Below are positions 6,548 through 14,967 of a stretch of 33,244 nt of DNA, one piece after another. The notes beneath the pieces were generated by a model. The model had not been told where the DNA came from, did not search any database, and saw only the letters and a program-made list of their open reading frames with translations. Where the stretch lies: assembly GCA_936942565.1 (NCBI GenBank), contig CAKZJK010000096.1:1-33244 (forward strand), read 5' to 3'. How positions within the stretch are numbered: the stretch's first letter is position 1; each line of letters starts with the position of its first letter. Position numbers and translations under genes: made by a program. Source of the DNA: an uncultured Caulobacter sp. Lineage in GTDB: Bacteria > Pseudomonadota > Alphaproteobacteria > Caulobacterales > Caulobacteraceae.

Positions 6548-9193
6548 ATGAGGAACACGCGAGTTCCGTCACGCCAGGTTTGTGTCTCAAGCCTGGCTTT
6601 GGCGATCGCCATCGGATCGGCCGCTTCGGCCGTCCAGGCTCAAACCAAGGATCGGAAGGACGACGACGTCGTCGCCGAGGTCGTCGTCACGGGCACCCGC
6701 ATCCGCGGCGTCGCGGCGGTCGGCTCGACGCCGGTCACGCTCAATCGAGACCAGATCGTCGCCAGCGGCGCGACCACGGCGTCGGACCTGCTGCGCAAGG
6801 TGCCCCAGGTGCTCGGACTGGGACCGTCGGCGGTCGCCACCTCGGCCCAGAACGGCGCGGCCAACGCCACGCGCGGCTCTGGCGTCAATCTGCGCGGCGT
6901 GGGCGTCAACGCGACCCTGCTACTGTTCGACGGCAATCGCTTCCCGGCGGCTGGCACGCAGGGGCAGTTCATCGACCCGTCGGTGCTGCCGTTCATCGCG
7001 CTCGAGCGGGTGGAGGTGGTTCCAGACGGCGCCTCGGCGATCTACGGCTCGGACGCCGTGGCCGGGGTGGTCAACCTGATCCCGCGCAAGAACTTCAACG
7101 GCGCCGAAACCAGCGTCCGCGCCAGTTTCGCCGATGGCTACAAGACCAGTCAGATCAGCCAAGTCCTCGGACACCGCTGGGAAACCGGTTCGGCCATGCT
7201 GGCCTTGGAGCACACGCACAACAGCGCGCTGGAGGGGCAGTCGCGTGACTTCTACACCTCCGACCAGCGCGCCCGTGGCGGCCGCGACTATCGCAGCACC
7301 CAGTGCAGCCCGGGCAACATCGTCATCGCCGGCGTCAGCTACGCCATCCCGAGAGGCGGGGTGACGGCGGCCAACGCCAGCAGCCTGACGCCAGGCACGA
7401 GCAACGCCTGCGATAACCTCAGGCTCAACTACATCATCCCCAAGCAGACCAAGAACAACGTGCTGCTCAGCCTGCGCCAGGAGGTCACGCCGAGCATCGA
7501 CCTGTTCGGCCTGGGCTACTATTCGCGCCGCACGGTGATGAACCGAAACGTCGTGACGGCCTCGCTGAGCGTGCCCAGCACCAATGCTTTCTACGTGCGT
7601 CCGCCGGGCGCGCCCGCCGGGACGTCCGAGACGGTCAACTACTCGTTCGCCGACGTGTTCGGGTACAACTACGTGCCCAGCGTTTCATCCTCCTACGAGA
7701 TGAGCGTCGGCGCCGAGATCCGCCTGCCCAAGAGCTGGAAAGGCAAGGTCACCGCCAGCTACGGTCGGTCGGACGACGTCAACAAACAGCGCACCAACTA
7801 CTACACGGCCGGCGGCGTCGCCGCCCTGGCCAGCGGCAACCCCGCCACGGCGCTCAACGTCTTCGGCGGGGCCACGAGCCCCGATGTCATCGCCTTGCTG
7901 AAGACGGGCTCGTTCGTGATCCAGGGGCGCACCGGTCTGGAGTCCGTCACGGCGCAGGCCGACGGCCCCTTGTTCGACCTGCCAGGCGGAACGTTGCGCC
8001 TGGCGGTCGGGGGCGAGACGCGCAACGAGCTCCTGGTGACCAACCTCTTCAGTGGAACGACGCGTGCTCCCGTCTCGGCGTACAGCCACGCCGATCGCGA
8101 CGTGCGGGCGGTCTATGGCGAGCTGTTCGTGCCGCTGGTCGGATCGGGTAACGCCCTGCCGCTGGTCCAGCAACTGAACCTGTCGTTGGCGGGCCGCTAT
8201 GAGGATTACAGCGACTTCGGCTCGACCTCGAACCCGAAGGTTGGACTGACGTGGCAACTTGTCGACGGGCTGACGATCAAGGGCAGCTACGGCAAGTCCT
8301 TCCGCGCGCCCAGCCTGGCGGAGAACAGCGCGATCGGCGGCGGGGCGGGGCTCTACGGCGATACCCTGCCGTGCGCCACGGGAACCTGCTACGGCATCGG
8401 CATCGCCGGCGGCAATGTGGACCTCAAGCCGGAGAAGGCCACCACCTGGTCGACCGGCGTGGATTGGCGACCGGCGGCCGCGCCGACGCTCCACGCCAGC
8501 CTCAGCTACTTCTCGGTGGACTATCGCAACCAGATCGTGGCTCTGCGCGGCACGTCGGGCCTGCTGACGCTACCCTACTATTCGCCCTATGTGACCTTCA
8601 ACCCGACCCCGGCCCAGATCGCGGCCCTGCAGGCCAAGTACGTCACGAACACCACGATCAATGTCGGGGCGGTGACCTACATCCAGGACGGCCGTCGACA
8701 GAACCTCGGCGCCAGCAAGATCGAAGGCCTGGATTTCGCTGTCGACTACGGCTGGGAGACCGACCTGGGCTCGTTCGAGGCCAGCGTCACGGGCGAGTAC
8801 TTCACCAAGTTCACCTTCTCGCCGGTTCCAGGCGTCGCGCCGATCGACGTGGTCGACAAGATCAACTACCCGCAGAGTCTGCGCGGACGCTTCGCCCTCG
8901 ACTGGGAGCGAGGCGGCTGGATCGCTCACGGCGCGATCAACTACGTCAACGGCTATGACAACAACACCGTCACGCCGGTGCAAAAAGTCGAGTCCTACAC
9001 GACGGTCGACCTGCGCCTAGCCTATCGGATCGATTCCGAGCGCGGGCTTCTGAACCGCGTCACGTTGGCGCTCGAAGCTCAGAACCTCTTCGATAAGGGG
9101 CCTCCCTTCGTCGATATCAGCGGGGGCTACGACTCCCAATCGGCCAGTCCGATTGGTCGCCTGATCGGCTTGAGCGTGACGAAGTCATGGTGA
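6548..9193 (+). CDS. TonB-dependent outer-membrane receptor
   Basis: The 881-residue receptor begins with a signal peptide (about residues 1-32, hydrophobic VSSLALAIAIGSAASAVQA). A TonB-box-like stretch, DVVAEVVVTGTRIRG (40-54), follows. The plug domain has the usual SDLLRKVPQV, NLRGVG and ERVEVVPDGASAIYGSDAVAGVVNLI motifs split over residues 79-175. A 22-strand-type barrel ends in aromatic Trp (TKSW), as outer-membrane barrels do. The ATG at 6548 has a GGGAGG ribosome binding site; a start at 6500 would put an unlikely basic leader before the signal peptide. The lack of siderophore genes and the esterase and P450 neighbours suggest uptake of an organic ester rather than iron chelates. It is the first gene of a four-gene operon. 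Confidence 0.93.
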   Translation: MRNTRVPSRQVCVSSLALAIAIGSAASAVQAQTKDRKDDDVVAEVVVTGTRIRGVAAVGSTPVTLNRDQIVASGATTASDLLRKVPQVLGLGPSAVATSAQNGAANATRGSGVNLRGVGVNATLLLFDGNRFPAAGTQGQFIDPSVLPFIALERVEVVPDGASAIYGSDAVAGVVNLIPRKNFNGAETSVRASFADGYKTSQISQVLGHRWETGSAMLALEHTHNSALEGQSRDFYTSDQRARGGRDYRSTQCSPGNIVIAGVSYAIPRGGVTAANASSLTPGTSNACDNLRLNYIIPKQTKNNVLLSLRQEVTPSIDLFGLGYYSRRTVMNRNVVTASLSVPSTNAFYVRPPGAPAGTSETVNYSFADVFGYNYVPSVSSSYEMSVGAEIRLPKSWKGKVTASYGRSDDVNKQRTNYYTAGGVAALASGNPATALNVFGGATSPDVIALLKTGSFVIQGRTGLESVTAQADGPLFDLPGGTLRLAVGGETRNELLVTNLFSGTTRAPVSAYSHADRDVRAVYGELFVPLVGSGNALPLVQQLNLSLAGRYEDYSDFGSTSNPKVGLTWQLVDGLTIKGSYGKSFRAPSLAENSAIGGGAGLYGDTLPCATGTCYGIGIAGGNVDLKPEKATTWSTGVDWRPAAAPTLHASLSYFSVDYRNQIVALRGTSGLLTLPYYSPYVTFNPTPAQIAALQAKYVTNTTINVGAVTYIQDGRRQNLGASKIEGLDFAVDYGWETDLGSFEASVTGEYFTKFTFSPVPGVAPIDVVDKINYPQSLRGRFALDWERGGWIAHGAINYVNGYDNNTVTPVQKVESYTTVDLRLAYRIDSERGLLNRVTLALEAQNLFDKGPPFVDISGGYDSQSASPIGRLIGLSVTKSW

Positions 9194-10767
9194 TGCGCGG
9201 CCTCGGCGGCGTTGGTCTGGCGAGTGTTCTCGCGCTGACGGCGGCTTGCGCCGATCAGCCGAGAGCGCCGTCGCGGGCCCTTGCCGCCGAGGCCGCCGTC
9301 GACGCCTGCGTCGCGCTGCGCGACTTCAAGGGACGGGGCGTTTCGGTGACGGCGGCCACCGCCGTGACGCCCAACCCGACCTGGCTGGCGCCGGCCCAGA
9401 GCTTCTACAAAGGTAAGGCGTCCAAGCCCTTTTGCCGGGTTGAGGGCGTGATCGCGGGGCGGGTCGGCTTCGAGCTTTGGCTGCCGGCGCCCGAAGCCTG
9501 GAACCGCCGCCTGTTGGGCGCCGGGGTCGGCGGAGACGCCGGGATCTACAACTACGCCGACCTGGGGCGCGGCGTGGACGCGGGCTTCGCGGCCGTCACC
9601 ACCGACAGCGGCCATAAGGCGACCAACGCCCACTGGATGCTCGATCGCGACGCGGTCGACGACTACACCCACCGCGCCCAGCACCTGACCAACCAGGCGG
9701 CTCGCGCCTTGATCCAGGCCTACTATCGTCGCCCCCCGGCCTACGCCTATTTCCTGGGATGCTCCGGGGGCGGCCGTCAGGCGCTGAAGGAAGTTCAGGA
9801 CTATCCCGGCGACTATGACGGCGTCGTGGCCGGCGCGCCGGGCCCCAACATGCCGCCGCTTTCGGCTCGGATGATGTGGCAAGGCCTGCGCGCCCAGCGC
9901 GATCCGGCGGGGGCGATGACCGACTCCGACTGGTCCCTGGTCGCCAAGTCGGCCGTTCAGGCTTGCGACCTCGATGACGGACTGGCCGACGGCCTCGTTT
10001 CAAACCCCTCCACCTGTCGCTTCGACCCGGCGTCGCTGCTCTGCCGATCCGGCGGCGCCGAAGCCTGCCTGACGCCGGCCAAGCTGGCCACCGTCCGCGC
10101 GACCTACGCGCCGCTCCGCGACGAGACCGGCGAAGCGGTCGACACCGGGATGTTTCCCGGCGTGCGCACCCGGCCTGGACCGCCATCGCCTCTGTTGCGG
10201 GCGATGTTCGCGGACGGCGCCCACGGCGATCCGAACTGGAACGCGGAGACCTTCACGATCGCCGGCGATTTGGCCCTGGCGAAACAGCGCCTGGGAAACC
10301 TCTGGACCAACAAGACCGACCTGAGCGCGTTCAAGGCCGGGGGCGGAAAGCTCTTGATCTATCAGGGTTGGCTCGACCCCTCGGTGATCGCTCAGCAGAG
10401 CCTGGAATATTACGCCAGCGTCGAGGCGCGCATGGGCGGACCGGCCAGGACGCGTTCGTTCGCCCGCCTGATGATGGCGCCGGGCGTCTATCACTGCCAA
10501 GGCGGGACCGGACCCGATCGGTTCGGTGGTTCGGCCTCTCCCGAGCCGATCGGCGACGCCGATCACGACGTGCTCGGCGCCATGGTGGCCTGGGTCGAGA
10601 CGGGCAGGGCGCCCGAGCGAGTCATCGCCAGCCAGGTCGAAGACGGTCGCGTGATCCGCCAGCGGCCGCTCTGTGTCTGGCCCAAGCAAGTGATCTATCA
10701 AGGCGGCGACCCGAACAACGCCGGGAGCTTCCGGTGCGGCCCGCCGACCAAGCCTGGGAACCCGTGA
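9193..10767 (+). CDS. Tannase/feruloyl esterase family hydrolase
   Basis: The 524-residue enzyme has the tannase/feruloyl-esterase fold. Its nucleophile elbow is GCSGGGR (Ser191 preceded by Cys190), the acid is Asp395 in QGWLDP, and His434-Cys435 are in GVYHCQGG. This is the family's CS-D-HC catalytic motif, in which the two cysteines bond next to the active site. The segment CDLDDGLADGLVSNPSTC (258-275) resembles the family's calcium loop. The N-terminus is a signal peptide; ALTAAC with Cys19 could be a lipobox, so the enzyme may be a lipoprotein. The start at 9193 overlaps the receptor stop (TGATG); ATG 9187 is an alternative. It should release aromatic or other acyl groups from esters on the outside face or in the periplasm. 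Confidence 0.9.
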   Translation: MRGLGGVGLASVLALTAACADQPRAPSRALAAEAAVDACVALRDFKGRGVSVTAATAVTPNPTWLAPAQSFYKGKASKPFCRVEGVIAGRVGFELWLPAPEAWNRRLLGAGVGGDAGIYNYADLGRGVDAGFAAVTTDSGHKATNAHWMLDRDAVDDYTHRAQHLTNQAARALIQAYYRRPPAYAYFLGCSGGGRQALKEVQDYPGDYDGVVAGAPGPNMPPLSARMMWQGLRAQRDPAGAMTDSDWSLVAKSAVQACDLDDGLADGLVSNPSTCRFDPASLLCRSGGAEACLTPAKLATVRATYAPLRDETGEAVDTGMFPGVRTRPGPPSPLLRAMFADGAHGDPNWNAETFTIAGDLALAKQRLGNLWTNKTDLSAFKAGGGKLLIYQGWLDPSVIAQQSLEYYASVEARMGGPARTRSFARLMMAPGVYHCQGGTGPDRFGGSASPEPIGDADHDVLGAMVAWVETGRAPERVIASQVEDGRVIRQRPLCVWPKQVIYQGGDPNNAGSFRCGPPTKPGNP

Positions 10768-12095
10768 TGCGCGTACCGCTTGTCTCCGTCCTCGCCGCGG
10801 CGTTGATCGCCAGCGCCGCCTCCGCCGAGGAGACGCGCGGCCCGTTGCCCGGCGGGGGCGATTGGGTTGTCGAGGCGCCGGGCAACTGGAACGGCACGGT
10901 CCTGCTCTACAGCCACGGCTATTCGCCCGTGTTGCGCCCGGCCGAAAGCGCGCCGAGGGGGCAGCGCGAAGCCTATCTCGCGCAAGGCTACGGACTGGCC
11001 GCCTCGTCCTATTCACAAGCTGGCTGGGCGCTGGAGCAGGCCCAGGTCGATCAATGGACCGCGCTCGACGCGTTCGTGGCCCGCTACGGAAAGCCCAAGC
11101 GGGTGATCGCCTGGGGCGACTCCATGGGCGGGCTGACGAGCATCGCGCTGGTCGAGCGACATCCCGAGCGGCTGGATGGGGCGCTTGCGATGTGCGGTTC
11201 GGTGTCGGGCGTCCTGGGCATGATGAACACCGCCCTGGATGGCGCCTTCGCCTTCAAGACCTTGCTGGAGCCTGGCCCGGATTTGCGGCTGGTCGGGATC
11301 ACCGATGATCGCGCCAACGGCGCGGCCGCCCAGGCGGCGCTGAACGAGGCGATGAAGACGCCTCGCGGCCGCGCCCGCGTGGCGCTGGCCGGCGCGCTCG
11401 CCCAACTGCCCGGCTGGACCGATCCGGCTTCGCCCAAGCCGGCGGAGGACGATTACGAGTCCCAACTTGATCAGCAGGCCAAGGCCTTCGTGATGGGCGT
11501 CTTTCTGCCCCGCGCCGATCAGGAGCGCCGGGCGGGCGGGGTGTTCTCCTGGAACACGGGGATCGACTACGCCCGGCAACTGCGGATCAGCGGACGTCGG
11601 CCGGCGGTCGAGGCGCTGTACAAGAAGGCCGGCCTCGACCTCGCCGATGATCTGGCGATCCTCGCCAAGGCTCCGCGGATCGCCGCCCAGCCCGGGGCGG
11701 TCGCCTACATGGCCGCCAATTACACGATCAGCGGCGACCTTCGCCGACCGCTGATGACGGTCCACAACATCGGCGACGGCATGACGGTGGTCAGCGCCAA
11801 CGCCGCCTACGCGTCGGCGGTCAAGGCGCGTGGGCGCTCGGCCAACCTGGCCCAGGGCTTCATCGACAGCGCCGGACACTGTCTGTTCAGCGCGGGCGAG
11901 CGCCTGGCGGCGATCCACGCTCTGGAGGCTCGGATCGACACGGGGCGATGGAACGCGGCTCCGGCCACGCTCAATCGCCGCGCCGCGCGAGCCGGTGACC
12001 CCCAGGGGCGTTTCATCGCCTTCAGTCCCCCAGCGTTCGCGCGACCGTGCGCGCGCGGCGGCGCGTGCGTCGGCGCGCCGATCAGACCCAAGTAG
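10767..12095 (+). CDS. Secreted alpha/beta hydrolase
   Basis: The 442-residue protein has a clear signal peptide (VPLVSVLAAALIASAASA, residues 3-20) and an alpha/beta-hydrolase core. The nucleophile elbow is GDSMGG (Ser119), the likely acid is Asp337 (NIGDGM) and the likely base is His371 (DSAGHC). Residues 150-320 form a large helical cap. The ATG at 10767 overlaps the stop of the upstream esterase (TGATG), indicating translational coupling. A low-complexity tail after residue 410, rich in Arg, Ala and Pro, has two cysteines. With the tannase-family enzyme it gives the operon two periplasmic esterases, perhaps acting in sequence on one substrate. The exact bond cleaved is unknown. Confidence 0.85.
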   Translation: MRVPLVSVLAAALIASAASAEETRGPLPGGGDWVVEAPGNWNGTVLLYSHGYSPVLRPAESAPRGQREAYLAQGYGLAASSYSQAGWALEQAQVDQWTALDAFVARYGKPKRVIAWGDSMGGLTSIALVERHPERLDGALAMCGSVSGVLGMMNTALDGAFAFKTLLEPGPDLRLVGITDDRANGAAAQAALNEAMKTPRGRARVALAGALAQLPGWTDPASPKPAEDDYESQLDQQAKAFVMGVFLPRADQERRAGGVFSWNTGIDYARQLRISGRRPAVEALYKKAGLDLADDLAILAKAPRIAAQPGAVAYMAANYTISGDLRRPLMTVHNIGDGMTVVSANAAYASAVKARGRSANLAQGFIDSAGHCLFSAGERLAAIHALEARIDTGRWNAAPATLNRRAARAGDPQGRFIAFSPPAFARPCARGGACVGAPIRPK

Positions 12096-12103
12096 GAGCG
12101 TTC

Positions 12104-13303
12104 ATGTCCAAGCCTCTCCAACAGGATTTCGACGCGCTCGCGCCCGAGACCTTCGACAGTCCCTACGCCGTCTACGCGGACCTGCGGGCCAGGTGCCCTG
12201 TCGCCCATAGCGACGCCTGGGGCGGGTTCTGGGCGCTGATGGGCTATGAGGACGTGCGACGCGTGGCGGGAGATTCGACGGGATTCATCACGTCCGTGCA
12301 GAACGTCGTGCCGAAGGTCGCGTTCACCGGCCGCCGGCCGCCGCTTCATCTGGATCCGCCCGAGCACACGCCTTACCGCGCCGCGCTCAATCCGTTGTTC
12401 AACGCCGCCCGGATGGCGTCGCTCGAGGCGCCGACGCGGCGCATCGTGGTCGATTTGCTGGAGCCGCTGCTGGCCAAGGGGGAGGGGGATATCTGCGCCG
12501 ATTTCTCGAGCCACCTGCCGATCCAGGTCTTCGCCCATTGGATGAACATCGCCGACGAGCAGGCCAGGGTGCTGAGCGAGGTGGGGCGCGACTACAATAT
12601 CGCCGTCCAAGCCAATATCGACGACATCGTCAAAGCCGCCAGCCTGCAACTCTACGACATGGCCAAGGCGGTGGTCGAAGACCGTAAGGCGAAGCCCTTG
12701 GACCCCGCCACCGACGCCACGAGCGCATTGCTCGCCGTCCGGTACCAAGGACAGCCGCTGCCCGAGGCAATGATCATCGGGACGATCCGGCAGGTGCTCG
12801 TGGTCGGCATCATCGCCCCCACGGTGATGATCGGCAGCATCGCCGTCCACCTGTCGCGCGACCAGGCCCTGCAAGCCAGGCTCCGGACCGAACCCGCGCT
12901 CATTCCGGCGGCGGTCGAGGAGTTCCTGCGGCTCTATACGCCTTACCGGGGGTTCGCCCGCACCGCGGTCGGCGATGTGGAAATCGGCGGCCGCGCCATC
13001 GCGGCCGGCGAGCCGATCGCGCTGGTCTACGCCTCGGCCAACCGCGACGAGACCAAGTTCGAGAACGCCGACCAGTTCGTGCTCGATCGGCCCAATATCG
13101 GTGAACACCTGGCCTTCGGACGCGGCGCCCATAATTGTCCCGGCGCGCCGCTGGCGCGGCTGCAACTTCGCGTCGCGCTGGAGGAATTGCTGGCCCGCAC
13201 CGAAGGCTTCGACCTGAATGGCGAGATCCGCCCGACCCGCTTCCCGGAGATCGGCGTCCTGTCCGCGCCCATGGTCTTCACCCGATCGGAGGCCGCCCGA
13301 TAA
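12104..13303 (+). CDS. Cytochrome P450 with atypical I-helix
   Basis: The 399-residue soluble class I-type bacterial P450 has the heme loop FGRGAHNCPG with ligand Cys345, the K-helix ExxR (Glu273-Arg276) and HLDPPEHTPYR (82-92) of the C-helix region. In the I-helix (about 226-250) the expected A/G-G-x-D/E-T is replaced by VGIIA, so the proton-relay acid and threonine appear to be Ile237 and Ala238. The ATG at 12104 follows a TAGGAGCG ribosome binding site 8 bases after the hydrolase stop. It is last in the receptor operon and probably oxidises the compound released by the esterases. No ferredoxin or reductase gene is adjacent, so redox partners must come from elsewhere. Confidence 0.93.
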   Translation: MSKPLQQDFDALAPETFDSPYAVYADLRARCPVAHSDAWGGFWALMGYEDVRRVAGDSTGFITSVQNVVPKVAFTGRRPPLHLDPPEHTPYRAALNPLFNAARMASLEAPTRRIVVDLLEPLLAKGEGDICADFSSHLPIQVFAHWMNIADEQARVLSEVGRDYNIAVQANIDDIVKAASLQLYDMAKAVVEDRKAKPLDPATDATSALLAVRYQGQPLPEAMIIGTIRQVLVVGIIAPTVMIGSIAVHLSRDQALQARLRTEPALIPAAVEEFLRLYTPYRGFARTAVGDVEIGGRAIAAGEPIALVYASANRDETKFENADQFVLDRPNIGEHLAFGRGAHNCPGAPLARLQLRVALEELLARTEGFDLNGEIRPTRFPEIGVLSAPMVFTRSEAAR

Positions 13304-13398
13304 GGCCGTGATGCTGAGGAAGGTCCCGGCTTGGCCGAGGGGGCCGCTCCCCCCGCACCGCGTCCATCCTCGCGGACGGCGACCGTGCGTCGAGGGAC

Positions 13399-13449
13399 TT
13401 GGAGCGGGCGGGGGGAATCGAACCCCCGACATTCAGCTTGGGAAGCTGA
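13399..13449. repeat. attL: 51-bp copy of the tRNA-Gly 3' part
   Basis: These 51 bases are identical to 30750-30800, which form the 3' 50 bases of the intact tRNA-Gly(CCC) gene plus one flanking base. The repeat runs from the CCA end through the T arm and the whole anticodon arm. Its inner end, tcagcttgggaagctga at 13433-13449, is the anticodon stem-loop and forms a 7-bp-arm dyad, the usual crossover site of tRNA-targeting tyrosine recombinases. It marks the left boundary of the 17.35-kb element. The fragment is not a functional tRNA. Confidence 0.93.
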
Positions 13450-13575
13450 AAAAATCGAGGTTTCATGGCGTCGCGCAACGTTGCTAGCTGTCGCCAGGCT
13501 CAAATAACCTATTGCAATAAAAGCATTTTCGTAGATGTCATCCAGTGCGGGCCGTTGCGGTGAGTTTCAGCTCTC

Positions 13576-13599
13576 CGGGACAACGCCGGGACAACGGCG
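13576..13599. repeat. Left integrase arm-type repeats
   Basis: The 10-mer cgggacaacg occurs at 13576-13585 and 13587-13596, 11 bp apart. The same pair in the same orientation and spacing recurs inside the right end at 30673-30682 and 30684-30693. Same-phase tandem repeats just inside both ends of a tRNA-inserted element are the expected arm-type binding sites for its tyrosine integrase. The repeat is seen directly; its binding is inferred. Confidence 0.6.
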
Positions 13600-13632
13600 C
13601 CGCATTTCGTTCTGGATCGCGTCGAGAAGCCC

Positions 13633-14967
13633 ATGCCCAACCTTACCCAAAAGCTCATCGAGAGCCTGAAGGCCACGGACAAGATCCAGAGCCTTCCGGA
13701 CAGCGCGATGAAGGGGCTTGAGCTCTACGTCACCAAGACGGGCGTGAAGACGTTCTCGGTTCGCTACACCCTTCCCGACGGAACACGTCGGCGCATGACG
13801 CTGGGGCGCTGGCCGGTCCTCACCCTGGTGGACGCCAGGGAGATGACTCTCGACATCCTCAATCAGGTAGCCAAGGGCAAGGATCCAGCCGTTGCCAAGA
13901 AGGTTGGCTCGGCCGAGGCGCGGGCCAATCAGGTGAAGACCGTTCGTGACCTCGGTGAGGCTCTGATCCAGGCATCGACGCTCAAGGGCGTGCGTCCTTC
14001 GACGCTCACCTATTGGAGCTGGTTGATGAAGAAGCACATCAACCCGCGCGTTGGAGACCTCCGGACCACCGACCTGACCTCGAAGCTGTTGCGTCCCGTT
14101 TTGCGGGAGATCGGAGCGGACGCCGGGCCGGTCACCTCGAACCGGACGCTCACGGTCCTCAAGCGAATGTACAACTTCGCGGTCGATGAGGAGCTTCTAG
14201 AGGTGAGCCCCATCGCCAAGGTGAAGTTCGCCTTCAACGAAACGAGCCGTGACCGGGTCATCTCGGAAAGCGAACTGGCCGCCATCTGGCGCATCCTCGA
14301 ACTGTCGAAGAACCCATCCCGGAATGGAGACCCTGAGCGGGATGGTCTCGGGGTTTCGGCGGCGATGGCGCTGGCGATCCAGCTTTGCGCCTTCACCTGT
14401 CAGCGCGGAAGCGAGGTGATCGGCATCCGCTGGGGCGAGGTCGATCTTGAGGCGCGGGCGTGGGTGCTTCCAGCGGCGCGGTCGAAATCCAAGAGGGAGA
14501 ACGTGGTGCCGCTGAGTGATAGCGCCCTCGCGGCCATCCGGGATGCCTACAGGCTTGCGGAAGCTCGATATGGGCGTTCGCTTCTCGCTGGTGACGCCTT
14601 GTTTCCGTCGCCGCGTAGCCGTCGATCACCGGCGGAAGCGCAGGCAGGTACGGACATTCCGCCTGTCGAGCGGCTTAGCCTCAATCGCGCCATGGCGAGA
14701 CTGACGCAAGCTGCCGGCGTAACCAATGCGACGGTTCATGACCTGCGCCGGACCGGCGCGACTATGATGGCATCGGAAAAAATCGGCGCGCTTGGCGAGA
14801 TTGTCTCACGAATTCTCAACCACAGTGCGGCTGGGTACGGAGTGACCGGGATCTACAACCGCTACGGTTATATCGCTGAGAAGCGCTCTGCGCTTCAGGC
14901 GTGGTGTAAACTGATTGAGCAATTCGCAGATCTGGATAATGACGAACCGAAATCCCGCCATTCATAA
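13633..14967 (+). CDS. Tyrosine-type site-specific integrase (P4-like)
   Basis: The 444-residue integrase has an N-terminal arm-binding domain with the P4-integrase pattern (LPDSAMKGLELYVTKTGVKTF, then LGRWPVLTLVDAR), a SAM-like core-binding domain (about 103-200) and a catalytic domain. The catalytic residues are visible: Arg258 (CQRGSE), Lys285 or Lys287 (SKSKRENVVPL), His369-x-x-Arg372 (HDLRRTGAT), His397 (LNHSAA) and probable nucleophile Tyr408 (GIYNRYGY). It lies 183 bp inside attL and reads away from it, and should catalyse integration and excision at tRNA-Gly(CCC). The ATG at 13633 is preceded by a weak GAGAAG. It looks intact. Confidence 0.95.
   Translation: MPNLTQKLIESLKATDKIQSLPDSAMKGLELYVTKTGVKTFSVRYTLPDGTRRRMTLGRWPVLTLVDAREMTLDILNQVAKGKDPAVAKKVGSAEARANQVKTVRDLGEALIQASTLKGVRPSTLTYWSWLMKKHINPRVGDLRTTDLTSKLLRPVLREIGADAGPVTSNRTLTVLKRMYNFAVDEELLEVSPIAKVKFAFNETSRDRVISESELAAIWRILELSKNPSRNGDPERDGLGVSAAMALAIQLCAFTCQRGSEVIGIRWGEVDLEARAWVLPAARSKSKRENVVPLSDSALAAIRDAYRLAEARYGRSLLAGDALFPSPRSRRSPAEAQAGTDIPPVERLSLNRAMARLTQAAGVTNATVHDLRRTGATMMASEKIGALGEIVSRILNHSAAGYGVTGIYNRYGYIAEKRSALQAWCKLIEQFADLDNDEPKSRHS

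Noticed and set aside
11807-13432. Minus-strand open frame beginning in the left att repeat
   Set aside because: Its first residues, SGVRFPPPAP, come from tRNA sequence, a frequent artefact. The rest is antisense to the P450.
13399-13449. Second tRNA-Gly gene
   Set aside because: Only the 3' part is present; the D arm and 5' acceptor strand are missing. It is an att copy.
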